DNA from: Coprousia sp963931435
Lineage (GTDB): Bacteria; Actinomycetota; Coriobacteriia; Coriobacteriales; Coriobacteriaceae
DNA length: 64,000 nucleotides
Direction: 5' to 3'
Assembly: GCA_963931435.1 (NCBI GenBank)
Contig: OZ007012.1
Location: 1,798,001 to 1,862,000, forward strand
How positions within the stretch are numbered: position 1 is the first letter of the stretch; each line of letters opens with the position of its first letter. A program made the position numbers and the translations under genes. Below, one piece after another: positions 47,823 to 56,980 of the stretch. A model generated the notes under the pieces. That model did not search any database and was not told the DNA's origin. It saw only the letters and a program-made list of their open reading frames with translations.

Positions 47823-50552
47823 TCAACATGGCGCGCCCCCTTGAGACGCGATGCCGGCACCGCCCTCGCCCGTGGTCCCGGCAGACCGGTCGAGAAACGC
47901 CTCCAGCGCCTCGTTGTCGATGCAGACGCAGTAGACGCGCCCGGCGTTGCGGAACCTCTTCTGCCGTGTGTAGCGGTGCCCCGAGTCGCGCACGAGGATG
48001 CCCTCCTCGTCCATGCGCCGCAGCGTCTTGGCGCGGTCGAAGTTCGCGCCCGCGAGCGCCCGCTCCAGCACGCTCGAGAACACGTACCAGCGAAACCCCG
48101 CCGCGCACGACTTCTCCTCGATAGCGCCCCAGCGCTCCAGCCGGTCGTTCTCGCAGTAGTCGTCGAAGTGGATGCGGTTTCCCGCCAGCCATTCCGCGAC
48201 GAACTGGATGGCGCGGGTGTCGGTGTCGCCCTCCGCTCCCGTCGCGTTGCCGAGCGCCCACGCCGCCATCCCCATCGCCCCGTCCAGGCAGGCCGCCCAC
48301 TCCGAACCGGGGGCGAGCACGTAGTACTCGGCGAGCGCGTCGGCGAGCGCAAGCAGCGCGATGTTGTCCGCCTGGGGGTGGCCGGAGGCGATGTCGCCCA
48401 CGCCGTCACGCACGAGGGAGAACAGGTCAGCGTAGAACGCCGGTTCGTTTCTCTTCAGCACCTCCACGTACGCCCGCCCCGCCGTCCCGTGCTGCCTGGC
48501 GACGAGCCGATGCATCGCCTGGGCCGCCCGCACGTCGGCGAAGGGTTCGCCCGAGAGCTCCAGCGTTCGGTTCGAGGCGCCCTGCTGCGTCGAGTCTCCC
48601 ACGATGGGAATCTCACCCGTGGCGATCGTGAGCGAGCGCCAGCTGCCCGCCCGCATCATCGAGCGGTCGGAGTTGAGCGCCCCGCGCTCGTGCCCGAGCG
48701 AGAGCGAGTAGAGGAGGTCCTCCACGATCTGGCGCTTCGACGCCTGGCCGCCGGGTGCCCCCTTGCTCTGAAGCTCGTCGATGATCACGGGTATGTCGTG
48801 CAGGAGGGCAGCCGCCCTCACGATGCTCTTCGGAGTGTCCGCGAACGTGCGGAAGTAGGAGTCCGACCCCTCGGTCGGGTCGCCCCACACCGAACCCGCC
48901 GCCTTCAAAGTCGGAGTTTTGCCGGAGCGCGAGCGGCCCCAGACGTAAACGATGAAGGTCTGCACGCCGAGAAGCGCCACGAGCGGCGAGGCGAAGCTCG
49001 CCGCCAGGACGCAGCGGAACAGGGGCGATGCGGTACGCGCCGGCGCGATGCCCGCGACCCACTCGGCGAGCGTGCCGGCCGGCTCCATGAAGGGGCGCGC
49101 CTTCAGCGCCTCGTCGGGAGAAGGGTCGAAACGCATTTCGCCTTCGTCGTAGGGCATGAACGCGCCGAGCGGGCCGTCCGCCCAGCCCAGATGCGTCACG
49201 CTCCGGGCCCGTGGCCGCTCGCCGCCGAGCCTGCGCTCGCAGTCGGTGAGGTAGCGCACCACGTCCTTGGAATTCGTGCTCGATATGTTCGCCCCGAGCG
49301 GCGCCAGCGCCCCGATGATGCGCGTCTGGTTCAGCAGCACGTCGCGGTCGAGCGCCCGCTCGCGCACCCCTCCTGCCACCGCCACGCGCACGAGCGCGCG
49401 CACGTCTCCCGTGTCGACGTCCTCCAAGTCGCACGCGATCCAGGGCGCGGTCGCCGTCACGGTGTAGCGCAGCTCCCCGGCGGCGTCCGCCGCCCAGAGC
49501 CTTCCCCGGTCGTCCACGTGCCAGCCCTCGACCGAGGGCGCCACGTCTGTGGTCTCCCTCGGCGCGATGCCATCGTCGGGTACCCCTTGCTGCTCGCGCC
49601 GCTTTGCAGTCGAATATGCGTTCTTATTTTGAGGGCGAGAGGGCAGTTCCGCCCGCCGGCCCCTCGGCCTGTAGACGTCCGTGCATCCCGCGATCGCGCG
49701 CTCGATGGTCTGCGCGCCGTACGTCGTTCCGCCGCGCCGGCTGTCCCACTTGTCGCGCATGAGGCCGCTCCTGCGGAAGATCCGGTCCATGCGCGCGGCG
49801 TCGCCCGCGCACCAGAACGCCAGGTGGCTGCAGAGCGCCATGTCGGCGGCGGAATGGTCGCCGCCCTGTGCTGAGCAGTCACCGGCGAGAAGGGCGCGGA
49901 TGTCGTCACCGCTCCTGCTCGCGAGCATCCGCTCGACGAGCTCGTCGTCGCCCATGTCGCCTGGGGAAGCCCCGCGCGTCACGTCGTCCAGGCGCGGCTG
50001 CGCCGCGGCCTCCGGCTCGATCCACGTCCGGTACGCCCGCTCGACGACGGCGGGATTCTCCGAGATGGCATCGTGCCCCTCGAAGAGCGCCCCGGTAACG
50101 GTGAAGTACCGGTCGCGGTCGTACATCTCGACCACCCGACCTCCCGGCTGGCCCTTGCGCGAGCGCTGCGCCCAATCGGGTTTGCTTCCGCGGAAGATGA
50201 GGTGGAGCCCGTCCCCGGAAGGGGACACCTCGGTGTACGTCCCGGCCTGCTCGACGACCCAGCGGTACTCGGCGTCCAGCGTCCCGTCGACGATCACGTG
50301 GTCGAGGTCGAGCCCCGTGTACGCCCGGTCGGGCCCGAACACGAACCCCACGCCGTCGCAGCGCCACCGCCCGACGGCCGCCACGGCCTCGTCGAAGGTC
50401 GCCCACGTCGCCGGGTCGGTGCTCTTGGCCATGCGCCCGTTCGCCGCGCACACCGGGATCTTCGTCGCCTTGCCGCCGCGCTCCTCGCGCCGCCAGCACA
50501 CCCAGCGCGCCTCCGCCCGCAGCTCAGCGGGCACGTTTTCTAGCGATGCCAT
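47823..50552 (-). CDS. Phage primase-polymerase/helicase (DUF927 type)
   Basis: 909 residues from ATG 50552 (MASLENVPAELRAEARWVCW, the usual start of this family). Residues 1-230: bifunctional primase-polymerase-like domain (GVGFVFGPDRAYTGLDLDHV, YTEVSPSGDGLHLIFRG). A helical NrS-1-like linker follows. From about 400 it is a DUF927 helicase with Walker A VYVWGRSRSGKTPTLKAA and Walker B PVIIDELQSK. The C-terminal 120 residues are a winged-helix-like tail. It would initiate prophage replication. It follows the excisionase gene. Confidence 0.85.
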   Translation of the reverse strand: MASLENVPAELRAEARWVCWRREERGGKATKIPVCAANGRMAKSTDPATWATFDEAVAAVGRWRCDGVGFVFGPDRAYTGLDLDHVIVDGTLDAEYRWVVEQAGTYTEVSPSGDGLHLIFRGSKPDWAQRSRKGQPGGRVVEMYDRDRYFTVTGALFEGHDAISENPAVVERAYRTWIEPEAAAQPRLDDVTRGASPGDMGDDELVERMLASRSGDDIRALLAGDCSAQGGDHSAADMALCSHLAFWCAGDAARMDRIFRRSGLMRDKWDSRRGGTTYGAQTIERAIAGCTDVYRPRGRRAELPSRPQNKNAYSTAKRREQQGVPDDGIAPRETTDVAPSVEGWHVDDRGRLWAADAAGELRYTVTATAPWIACDLEDVDTGDVRALVRVAVAGGVRERALDRDVLLNQTRIIGALAPLGANISSTNSKDVVRYLTDCERRLGGERPRARSVTHLGWADGPLGAFMPYDEGEMRFDPSPDEALKARPFMEPAGTLAEWVAGIAPARTASPLFRCVLAASFASPLVALLGVQTFIVYVWGRSRSGKTPTLKAAGSVWGDPTEGSDSYFRTFADTPKSIVRAAALLHDIPVIIDELQSKGAPGGQASKRQIVEDLLYSLSLGHERGALNSDRSMMRAGSWRSLTIATGEIPIVGDSTQQGASNRTLELSGEPFADVRAAQAMHRLVARQHGTAGRAYVEVLKRNEPAFYADLFSLVRDGVGDIASGHPQADNIALLALADALAEYYVLAPGSEWAACLDGAMGMAAWALGNATGAEGDTDTRAIQFVAEWLAGNRIHFDDYCENDRLERWGAIEEKSCAAGFRWYVFSSVLERALAGANFDRAKTLRRMDEEGILVRDSGHRYTRQKRFRNAGRVYCVCIDNEALEAFLDRSAGTTGEGGAGIASQGGAPC

Positions 50553-50735
50553 GGAGAAGCACCGCCCGTCGCCGTATGCGCTACACTGTCTCCCCGAAGA
50601 ATCCCGCCAGGAATCTTCATCGCGGCGGGCGTGGCTGCAACCGCGCTCGCCGCCCCTTCGGGGCCGTATCCGACCGGTCCTCCGCATCCGGGCTCGCCTG
50701 CAAGCGCCCCCGCACCGGCACCCGGCCGCCACCGC

Positions 50736-50951
50736 TCAGCGGGCGCGCGCGTCGTCGCCATGCCCCACCATCCCCTTCGCCGTGTTCGGGAACACCAGAT
50801 CCCTGCAGATGTAGATCCGCCCGTCAACCTTGTCCGCCGGAATCCGCCCGGCGGCGATGCTCCGACGTATAGAGTTCACGTGCTCTCCGGTCGCGTCGGC
50901 AAGCTGCTTCGGCGTCATCAGCAGCGGCAGCTCGTGGAAGCTCCTGACCAT
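50736..50951 (-). CDS. xis: Excisionase-type HTH protein
   Basis: 71 residues from ATG 50951 (GGGAGGGG upstream): LMTPKQLADATGEHVNSIRRSIAAGRIPADKVDGRIYICRDLV is a MerR-like HTH_17 domain as in excisionases and small phage regulators. It is divergent from the repressor gene across the operator region and first in the lytic-direction transcript. Either Xis or a Cro-like control protein. Confidence 0.72.
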   Translation of the reverse strand: MVRSFHELPLLMTPKQLADATGEHVNSIRRSIAAGRIPADKVDGRIYICRDLVFPNTAKGMVGHGDDARAR

Positions 50952-51035
50952 GACCCCTCCCTTCCTGCGGCAAAGCCGCGCCCTCGCGAGGGCTCCCTTG
51001 CGGCCCCCGTCCGTACGCGCTACATTACCACGCTT

Positions 51036-51117
51036 AGAATCACATTGCGATACAAACTCGCCCAATGATTGTAAAACTAGTTGTCTGGTGATTCTCAATG
51101 TTGTAATATGATTCCGA
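51036..51117. promoter_or_regulatory. Lysogeny control region: repressor promoter and operator repeats
   Basis: For the plus strand, TTGTCT (51081-51086) and TAATAT (51104-51109) with 17-base spacing form a good promoter for the repressor. An inverted repeat AGAATCAC (51036) / GTGATTCT (51088) plus TGTAAAAC/TTGTAATA words flank it, as operators would. The divergent Xis transcript must start in the same 230 bases. Confidence 0.6.
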
Positions 51118-51187
51118 CGGATACTACAGGAGGCATCTCTACGTATCGGGCCTCCATGGGACGCACGCATCCGAGGAGGGCCGAGCC

Positions 51188-51985
51188 GTGCCTAACAGCC
51201 TGCAAAATCTCAGGAAGGAGGCGGGATACCGCACGGCAAAGGACTTCGCCGAGGCGGTGGACATACCCGCACCCACCTACACCCGCTACGAGCAGGAGCC
51301 CGCCAAGATCCCCATCGAGCGCGCCTGGATCATCGCCGACTTCCTCGGCTGCACCATCGACGCCGTCGTCGGCCGCACGCCCATCAAGCCCAGCGAGATG
51401 CGCGGCCCCGTGCAGCGCGCCTACGACGCCCTGTCCGACAAGAACAAGGGCCTGCTCGACGACTACCTCGACTACATCCAGTACAAGGACGGCAAGGAGC
51501 AGGCGCGCGACCGCGCGCAGGACCAGCGCCGCTACGAGGAGCTCGTCCAGCAGTACAGCCGCCAGTTCTACGAGTCCATGGGCTCGGGCGAAGCCGATTT
51601 CATCGACCTGGTGTCGCTCGGCGATGCCGACGCCCTGCGCGCGCGGTTCCTCGAGTTCGTGGAGACGCGCCTCGCCGACGAGCGCGACCGTGAGATCGCC
51701 GACGCCCTCGACATGGCGGAGAGCGTAGGGCGCCGCAACGTCCGCGACAACGGCTGGGAGTTCGAGGTGGCGGGCGAGCGCTTCCTCATACGCGACACGA
51801 AGCCCAAGGAGCCCCTGTCGATCGAGCTCGCCTGCTACAAGCTCTCCAACATGCTCTCCGCGCAGTACGAGGAGCGAGACCGCGAGGTTCTGGAGGGCAT
51901 CACGTCCGCCTACGACGGCATGCGCCGACGCCGCAACGCCTTCGCCCACGGCCTCGGCGGCTCGTTCGACAACAACCGCGGCTAA
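51188..51985 (+). CDS. Prophage repressor (Cro/CI-type HTH)
   Basis: 265 residues from GTG 51188 (GAGGAGG upstream). The N-terminal HTH reads LRKEAGYRTAKDFAEAVDIPAPTYTRYE. The rest is helical (DKNKGLLDDYLDYIQYKDGK, RARFLEFVETRLADERD) and lacks the S24 self-cleaving peptidase of LexA-type repressors, so induction would need another signal. It lies between the operator region and the integrase, same direction as the integrase. Confidence 0.8.
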   Translation: MPNSLQNLRKEAGYRTAKDFAEAVDIPAPTYTRYEQEPAKIPIERAWIIADFLGCTIDAVVGRTPIKPSEMRGPVQRAYDALSDKNKGLLDDYLDYIQYKDGKEQARDRAQDQRRYEELVQQYSRQFYESMGSGEADFIDLVSLGDADALRARFLEFVETRLADERDREIADALDMAESVGRRNVRDNGWEFEVAGERFLIRDTKPKEPLSIELACYKLSNMLSAQYEERDREVLEGITSAYDGMRRRRNAFAHGLGGSFDNNRG

Positions 51986-52206
51986 CAGGAAGGAGGCATC
52001 GCACAAACAGATACGGGCCCGCAGGAGCTGGTACCTCCCACGAGCCCAAAGACAGTCCCAACCAATCGCTAACAAGGAAAGGACCGGTGACATTATATGC
52101 CATCGACCGACCATGCGGCTACAGGTGCCGCCATCTGCGCATACCGCGCGGCAATGCCCATCAGCCATCAAACCGCCGCCCGCCTCCTCGAGAGGAGGTG
52201 CTAAAC

Positions 52207-53631
52207 ATGGCCAAGGTAATCGGTGAGGGCACCATCGTCCAGCTCGAGAAGGACAAGCCAAAGTCCAAGTGCCGCAAGTGGCAGCTGCGCGTCCCCGTGG
52301 GCCTCGACCCGCGCACGGGCAAGTACAAGACCCGTACGCGCCGCGTCAAGGACATGACCTACACCCAGGCCAAGAAGGCCCTGCGCGACTTCATCGAGGA
52401 GATCGAGGACGACAAGGTCTGGAGGCGCACCGGCACCACCTTCGAGGAGTGCGCCGCCGACTTCATGGAGCGGCGCGACCTGTCCGGCGAGTTCTCGCAG
52501 AACACCCAGCTGCGCTACCGCCGCTGCTTCAAGGCCGTCTCCCGCCACATCGGCAAGGCCGAAGTCGCCCTCATCACGCCCGAGATGATCGAGGACATGT
52601 ACGCGGCGATGCGCCAGGGCGACACGCTTTCGGGAAAGCCGTCGAGCGGGGCCTACCTGAACCAGATCAACAAGGCCCTCGACCTCATGTTCCGCGACCT
52701 CGTTGAGCGCGAGGTCATCGTGCGCAACCCCATCGACAAGGTGGCGACGCCAAAGGTTGACACCAAGGAGAAGCGGGCCCTCACGCCGGCTCGCATGCGG
52801 CAGCTCGTCGACCAGCTCGAGGTCGAAACCTCGTGCGACATCGGCTACTTCCTGGCCATCACGATGGGGCTCCGCCGCGGCGAGATCTGCGCCCTGTCGT
52901 GGCGAGACATCGACTTCGACAACAAGGTGCTGACCGTCAACCACAACTTCGACGCGTTCCGCAACCTCAAGGAGGCAAAGACCCACGCCGGCATGAGGAA
53001 TCTCCCCATGCCCGAGTTCGTCTGCAATGCGCTGCTGCGCCGCAAGAAAGCCCAGCAGGAGTACTTTCTCACGCGCAACTACCTTCACCGAGGGCTCAAG
53101 AAGGGCTGGAGCGAGCAGACCGAGGACACGCCCGTCGTCCTCGACTTCTACGCCCAGCGCGTGCATCCAGACACCTTCGGCAAATGGTGGGAGCGCGACC
53201 GCAAGCTCCTCGGCTTGGACGGCTGGTGCCTCCACGAGCTGCGCCACTCCTACCTCTCGATGCTCGCCCAGCAGGGCGTACACCCCAAGGTGATGCAGGA
53301 GCTCGCCGGCCACGCCAGCGCCACCATCACCATGGACATCTACACCCATGTGAACATGGACCAGAAGCGCGAGGCCGCCGACGTCATGGAGGACGCCTTC
53401 CAGAGCATCGGCGCCGAGGAGGAGTTCATGGCGAAGCACGCCGAGGACGCCCCGAAGGGCCGCCCCTACAAGGTTCGTCACGTCCGTCCGTCACGCCGCA
53501 CGAAAGCACCAGAACAAGCCCCGGTACAAACCGAGGAACGATTCGTACCAGATTCGTACCAGCAGCCCGACCGCCCCAAGTTCCAAGTAATCACCACCAC
53601 CCCTGACCTGCGAGTTTCAGAGGCAATCTAA
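52207..53631 (+). CDS. int: Prophage tyrosine integrase
   Basis: 474 residues from ATG 52207 with GAGGAGG; the frame is open from 52087 without a good start. Arm-binding N-terminus (AP2-like, KYKTRTRRVKDMTYTQAKKALRDFI), SAM-like core-binding domain, then the catalytic domain with Arg (MGLRRGEICAL), His-x-x-Arg (LHELRHSYLSML), His (AGHASATITM) and Tyr (DIYTHVN). The C-terminal 90 residues are low-complexity and include the codons of two TTCGTACC arm sites. The stop is 20 bases from attR, so it directs insertion into the HTH gene. Confidence 0.92.
   Translation: MAKVIGEGTIVQLEKDKPKSKCRKWQLRVPVGLDPRTGKYKTRTRRVKDMTYTQAKKALRDFIEEIEDDKVWRRTGTTFEECAADFMERRDLSGEFSQNTQLRYRRCFKAVSRHIGKAEVALITPEMIEDMYAAMRQGDTLSGKPSSGAYLNQINKALDLMFRDLVEREVIVRNPIDKVATPKVDTKEKRALTPARMRQLVDQLEVETSCDIGYFLAITMGLRRGEICALSWRDIDFDNKVLTVNHNFDAFRNLKEAKTHAGMRNLPMPEFVCNALLRRKKAQQEYFLTRNYLHRGLKKGWSEQTEDTPVVLDFYAQRVHPDTFGKWWERDRKLLGLDGWCLHELRHSYLSMLAQQGVHPKVMQELAGHASATITMDIYTHVNMDQKREAADVMEDAFQSIGAEEEFMAKHAEDAPKGRPYKVRHVRPSRRTKAPEQAPVQTEERFVPDSYQQPDRPKFQVITTTPDLRVSEAI
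53542..53560. promoter_or_regulatory. Right-end integrase arm sites
   Basis: Two direct TTCGTACC repeats at 53542 and 53553, inside the integrase 3' coding region, match the pair at 20031/20043 near the left end. Confidence 0.55.
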
Positions 53632-53650
53632 CAAGCTCAACCGACGAACC

Positions 53651-53663
53651 GTCTCCAATTGGG
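53651..53663. other. attR core
   Basis: GTCTCCAATTGGG, 11 of 13 bases the same as attL at 19889. Right of it the host HTH gene resumes at the WERD codons. Confidence 0.65.
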
Positions 53664-53969
53664 AGCGCGACCTCTCCATCCCGGACGTGAGCTCACTGCC
53701 CAGGCTCGCGGGGCTCCTCGGCGTCTCCGTGGAGGAGCTGCTCCAGGCAAAGGGCGTCGCCCGGGAGGGGGGGGGACGTGGCCGACGACCGCAAGGCGCA
53801 GGCGCGCGCCCTCGCCCTGCTCGTCCTCAGGGCCGTCGCGCTCGCGACGGGCGTGGGGGTGACGGTGCTCACGTTCCTCGACGAGGTGGAGCCGAGAGAC
53901 GCCCTCGGGCTGCTCGGCATCGGCCTCGCGTGCCTCGCCGCCTCGCAGATCTCGGAGCACGGAGAGTAG
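53652..53969 (+). pseudogene. 3' part of the split HTH-membrane regulator, with a 9-G frameshift
   Basis: From 53660 the frame reads WERDLSIPDVSSLPRLAGLL then GVSVEELLQAKGVAREGG, the second half of the HTH gene begun at 19787. A run of nine Gs (53767-53775) then shifts the frame; with eight Gs it continues into VADDRKAQARALALLVLRAV and GVGVTVLTFLDEVEPRDALG..., two membrane helices, and stops at 53969. The intact gene would encode about a 150-residue HTH protein with a two-helix membrane anchor. Confidence 0.8.
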
Positions 53970-54059
53970 TCGCGGGACCCACGTTCCGGACGGTGAGGGC
54001 GGCGAAGTGGCCGCCCTCGGGGTCGTGAATCTGAATCTACCCCGATTTCGTTTACACCC

Positions 54060-55009
54060 CTACGCCGCCTTCAGGCGGCGATCGTCCTCGGGCCGGTTGG
54101 CCCGCTCGAACTCCTCGGGGCTGAGGTACCCCAGCGCCGAGTGGGTCCTTGCCCTGTTGCAGGAGCACTCGATGTACTCGAAGATCTCGAGCGCCGCCCG
54201 CTCTCGGCTCTCGAAGGTGCGCGCGTGCACGCACTCGGCCTCGATGACGCCCATGAGCGACTCCATCGCCGCGTTGTCCCAGGGCGACGATATCGAGCCC
54301 ATCGACGGCTCGATCCCGGCCTCGCGCATGGTCTTCCCGAGCAGCAGCGAGGCGTGCTGCGACCCGTGGTCGCTGTGGTGCACGCAGCCCTTGCCGGGCC
54401 TCCTGCGCGCTATGGCCATCCTGAGCGCGTCGTCGGCGAGCTCGGCCGCCATGCTCGCCGACATCGACCAGCCGACGATCATCCTCGACCACACGTCCAT
54501 CACGACGGCCAGGCAGGGCCATCCCTGGTGCGTCCTCACGTAGGTGATGTCCGCGAACCGCAGCCTGTCCGGCCCGTCCGCGCTGAAGTCGCGCTTCACC
54601 GGGTCGGGAGCCGCGTTCGCCTGCGGCGCGGCCGGTTTGGCCGCGCCCTTCGGCCTCCTGGCGCAGCCGCGCGCCGTCCCGGCCCGGCCGCTCTCGCGCA
54701 TGATGCGCGCCGCGCGCTTGCGGGAGGTGCGCGCGCCCGCCTTTCCGAACTCCCGGAGCACCTTCGGGGCGCCGTAGGTGCCGCGGCTGGCGGCGTATAT
54801 CTCCGAGATCTTCCCGGCGAGCTCGGCGTCCCTCTCGTCGTGCGCGCTGGGCGGCCTCTTCCTCCACGCGTAGTAGCCCTGGCGGGTGACCTTCAGCGCG
54901 GCGCACATCTCGGACACGCTCCAGGAGCCTTCGTTGAGAAGGATGAAAGCGAACTTGGCCCCCTCCGCCCGGGCCCCTACAGCTGCCTGCCGGCGAAGAA
55001 GGCGCTCGC
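54060..55009 (-). CDS. IS3-family transposase OrfB
   Basis: About 315 residues read by -1 frameshift from orfA. HTH_21 (MCAALKVTRQGYYAWRKR), then the rve core with Asp (RFADITYVRTHQGW), Asp (HHSDHGSQHASLLLG) and Glu (NAAMESLMGVIEAE). All catalytic residues are present, so the OrfAB fusion is probably active. Start at the slip site near 55010; a separate OrfB start could be the ATG of MCAALK. Confidence 0.88.
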
Positions 55010-55264
55010 TTTTAAAAGCATCTCGCTCTCGCGCCTGAGCCGCTCGTTCTCCCTCTTGAGCCTGCGGTTCTCCTCGGCGACCTGGAAGGGGTTGGCCGAT
55101 GGGTCGGAGCCCGCGGCGTCGGCCCTCTTGGCCCAGTCGGATACGCTGCCCGGGTCGACCCCGAGCTCCCTGCCGATCTCCGCGTAGGTGCCGCCCCTCT
55201 CGCGGTAGGGCTGCACCGCCCTCTGCTTGAACTCCGCCGTGTACTTCGGCGACGCGTGCCCCAT
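54977..55264 (-). CDS. IS3-family transposase OrfA
   Basis: 95 residues from ATG 55264 (GGAGG upstream): MGHASPKYTAEFKQRAVQPY, HTH with TYAEIGRELGVDPGSVSDW, and a leucine-zipper (ENRRLKRENERLRRESEMLL). The heptamer T TTA AAA at 55016-55010 on this strand is a classical -1 slip site producing OrfAB. Confidence 0.88.
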   Translation of the reverse strand: MGHASPKYTAEFKQRAVQPYRERGGTYAEIGRELGVDPGSVSDWAKRADAAGSDPSANPFQVAEENRRLKRENERLRRESEMLLKASAFFAGRQL

Positions 55265-55341
55265 ATCTGCCTCCGTTCCCCCGTTCCCGCACATCATGCG
55301 GGAACGGAACTCGATGTGTCAACGGAAACGGGGGAGATTCA

Positions 55342-55851
55342 ACGTGACTGATATGCCGCGAGAGAGCGCGGGGCCCTGCCCGCCCGCACGAGGAGGTCCC
55401 GGGAAATCAACTAAGTGTAGTGACAGAGCCTTGGAGAAAATCAGGCGGAAGGTGCTATTCCCACTCAGTAATCAATTCGTGCATCTCCATGGCCTCTCGT
55501 CTACGTGGTGCACCGCCGTCTCCTCATTTACTGGAATCAGGCGGTTTTCGGATACCCAAATTGAACTCAAAATGAACTCAACGTCACTTTATCAGTTGGG
55601 GGTTTTCACGTCGCCAATTCAGCAGTGCATATTGTGAAACCTGTTTCTACAGAGCGCATTATCAACAGAAGATAAACGAACGCCAAAAGCGCCGACCAAA
55701 GCCCAGAAACTGACCCCTTTGCCAACCTTTGTCAATGCACGCCTCTATATCAGCTTCAAAGGAACGACGGCCCTCAGCTCAAGGGAGTAAAATACAGCCG
55801 ACAACATGAAGTCGGCCATGATGCAACATTACCTCAGGCGGGTGTTCGAGC
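55342..55851. other. Intergenic region with dispersed repeat copy B
   Basis: About 500 bases without a credible gene. 55487-55587 is similar to 7066-7165, including ATGGCCTCTCGT and ATGAACTCAACG ends. The part after 55600 is AT-rich and leads to the TTG start at 55852. No terminator or tRNA seen. Confidence 0.55.
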
Positions 55852-56250
55852 TTGAACAATGAGTTAATAGATGCGTTCGTCGGGAACTACGGACCCATCA
55901 TTACCCTAATCGTCGTGATTACCGTCTCCCTTATCAGTATTCTAAGGCTTGGAATAAAGTTCGACATCAACCAGTTTCTTTCCATGAGAAAGAAACGTCA
56001 TCTTGCGCTGGCTCGAAACTACTGTCCCCACATGCGCTTTACGGTGACAAACAATGATATAGAAATTCAATCCCTCTTTTACTCTCCAAGCGGAACATTA
56101 AACTGGATCTGCAGACAGTGCGGCGCTACAGTGGCCATCGTTCCCGACAATGAAGAGATGCGGGAAATAGCAACCTACTTTATCAACAATCCAAAGGAAT
56201 ACAGAAGACGAATGAACCGCTATCAAAGGCATATGAAAAAGGCCCTGTAG
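55852..56250 (+). CDS. Hypothetical membrane protein with zinc-finger-like cysteines
   Basis: 132 residues from TTG 55852 (weak ribosome site). One N-terminal membrane helix (YGPIITLIVVITVSLISILRLG), then a soluble part with Cys-Pro-His (NYCPHMRF) and Cys-x-x-Cys (NWICRQCGATVAIV), which may bind zinc. Low GC and isolated between the IS and the second mobile module, so probably acquired. No family recognised. Confidence 0.6.
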   Translation: MNNELIDAFVGNYGPIITLIVVITVSLISILRLGIKFDINQFLSMRKKRHLALARNYCPHMRFTVTNNDIEIQSLFYSPSGTLNWICRQCGATVAIVPDNEEMREIATYFINNPKEYRRRMNRYQRHMKKAL

Positions 56251-56399
56251 CCGCTCTCAGATATTCCCAAATAAGGATGGCGGACTCTTCTGACATCCAA
56301 AGCAATAGCTCTGCCCTACTAGGCTGGTTTATCTATTTTGAAATTGCAATATAGGGAAAAATCGTCAAGCGCCAACTGGAATCCATAAGGCACGGTCTT

Positions 56400-56828
56400 T
56401 TACTTAACGCTGAACCCGCGCTTCCAGTCGAGGTACTCCTCCTCGGAGATCTCCCCGGAGTCCCGCCTCGCGCGCATCGCCGCCCACGCCCTGACCGCCG
56501 CGTCGAGCTTCTGGGCGCCGGGCGCGGCGGGGTCGACGACGACCCGGGCGCCGGCGGCGTCCGCCTCGGGCCTCGCGCCGAAGCCCTCCTCGAGCCTGAA
56601 GAGGACCTCGAGCGCGTCACGCGCCGTCTCGACCCCGTAGTCGGTGAGGACGGCCGGGTCGACGCCGAGCGCCCGGGCGAGCGCCTCCAGGTGCTGCGGC
56701 CTCGGGGCGCGAAGGCCGAGCTCGTAGTTCCGCACGGCGGACTCGGTCACGCCCGCCATCTCGGCGAGCTCCCTCTGCAGGAGGCCGCGCCTCGTCCTGA
56801 GCTCGCGTATCCTGCTTCCGTCCGTCAT
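56400..56828 (-). CDS. Cro/CI-type HTH regulator with SHOCT-like tail
   Basis: 142 residues from ATG 56828 (GGGGAGAC upstream). HTH_XRE: IRELRTRRGLLQRELAEMAGVTESAVRNYELG. The C-terminus RRDSGEISEEEYLDWKRGF looks like a short SHOCT-type oligomerisation motif. It is divergent from the excisionase and integrase genes of the second module, the normal place for its repressor. Confidence 0.8.
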   Translation of the reverse strand: MTDGSRIRELRTRRGLLQRELAEMAGVTESAVRNYELGLRAPRPQHLEALARALGVDPAVLTDYGVETARDALEVLFRLEEGFGARPEADAAGARVVVDPAAPGAQKLDAAVRAWAAMRARRDSGEISEEEYLDWKRGFSVK

Positions 56829-56980
56829 GTCTCCCCTGTCTCTCTCGTATATCTGATATACGTACATCTCACAGGATAACGCATAAGGATATGAAGGATT
56901 GTCATGTTGACCGTTCGATTTTGTGCTGCTAGTATCCGAACTGACAGCACATTTTCGTGCTGTCGCGAGATTGGAGAGAG

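Larger units (their letters stand above)
19889..53663. mobile_element. Prophage with embedded phase-variable capsule island
   Basis: Bounded by att-like sequences 19889-19901 and 53651-53663, inside the two halves of one HTH gene. Contents from left: lysis, tail tip, capsid (minus strand); capsule cassette 30354-41914; portal and terminases; replication; excisionase, repressor and tyrosine integrase at the right end. Major tail protein, tail chaperones and tape measure were not found, so formation of normal tailed particles is doubtful. Confidence 0.85.
54032..55341 (-). mobile_element. Complete IS3-family insertion sequence, 1310 bp
   Basis: Ends are 26-bp inverted repeats matching at 22 positions (TGAATCTACCCCGATTTCG at 54032; the other end at 55341 on the minus strand reads TGAATCTCCCCCGTTTCCG). 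It contains overlapping orfA and orfB joined by a -1 slip site. No clear target duplication was seen. It lies 63 bases past the end of the prophage target gene. A truncated copy is at 14640-15700. Confidence 0.88.

Noticed and set aside
50540..50827. 95-codon minus-strand frame between Xis and primase
   Set aside because: Overlaps the Xis gene in another frame and has no ribosome site or motif.
52097..52204. 35-codon frame ending right before the integrase ATG
   Set aside because: Open frame exists but the ribosome site is too far and the peptide shows no motif; not listed as a gene.
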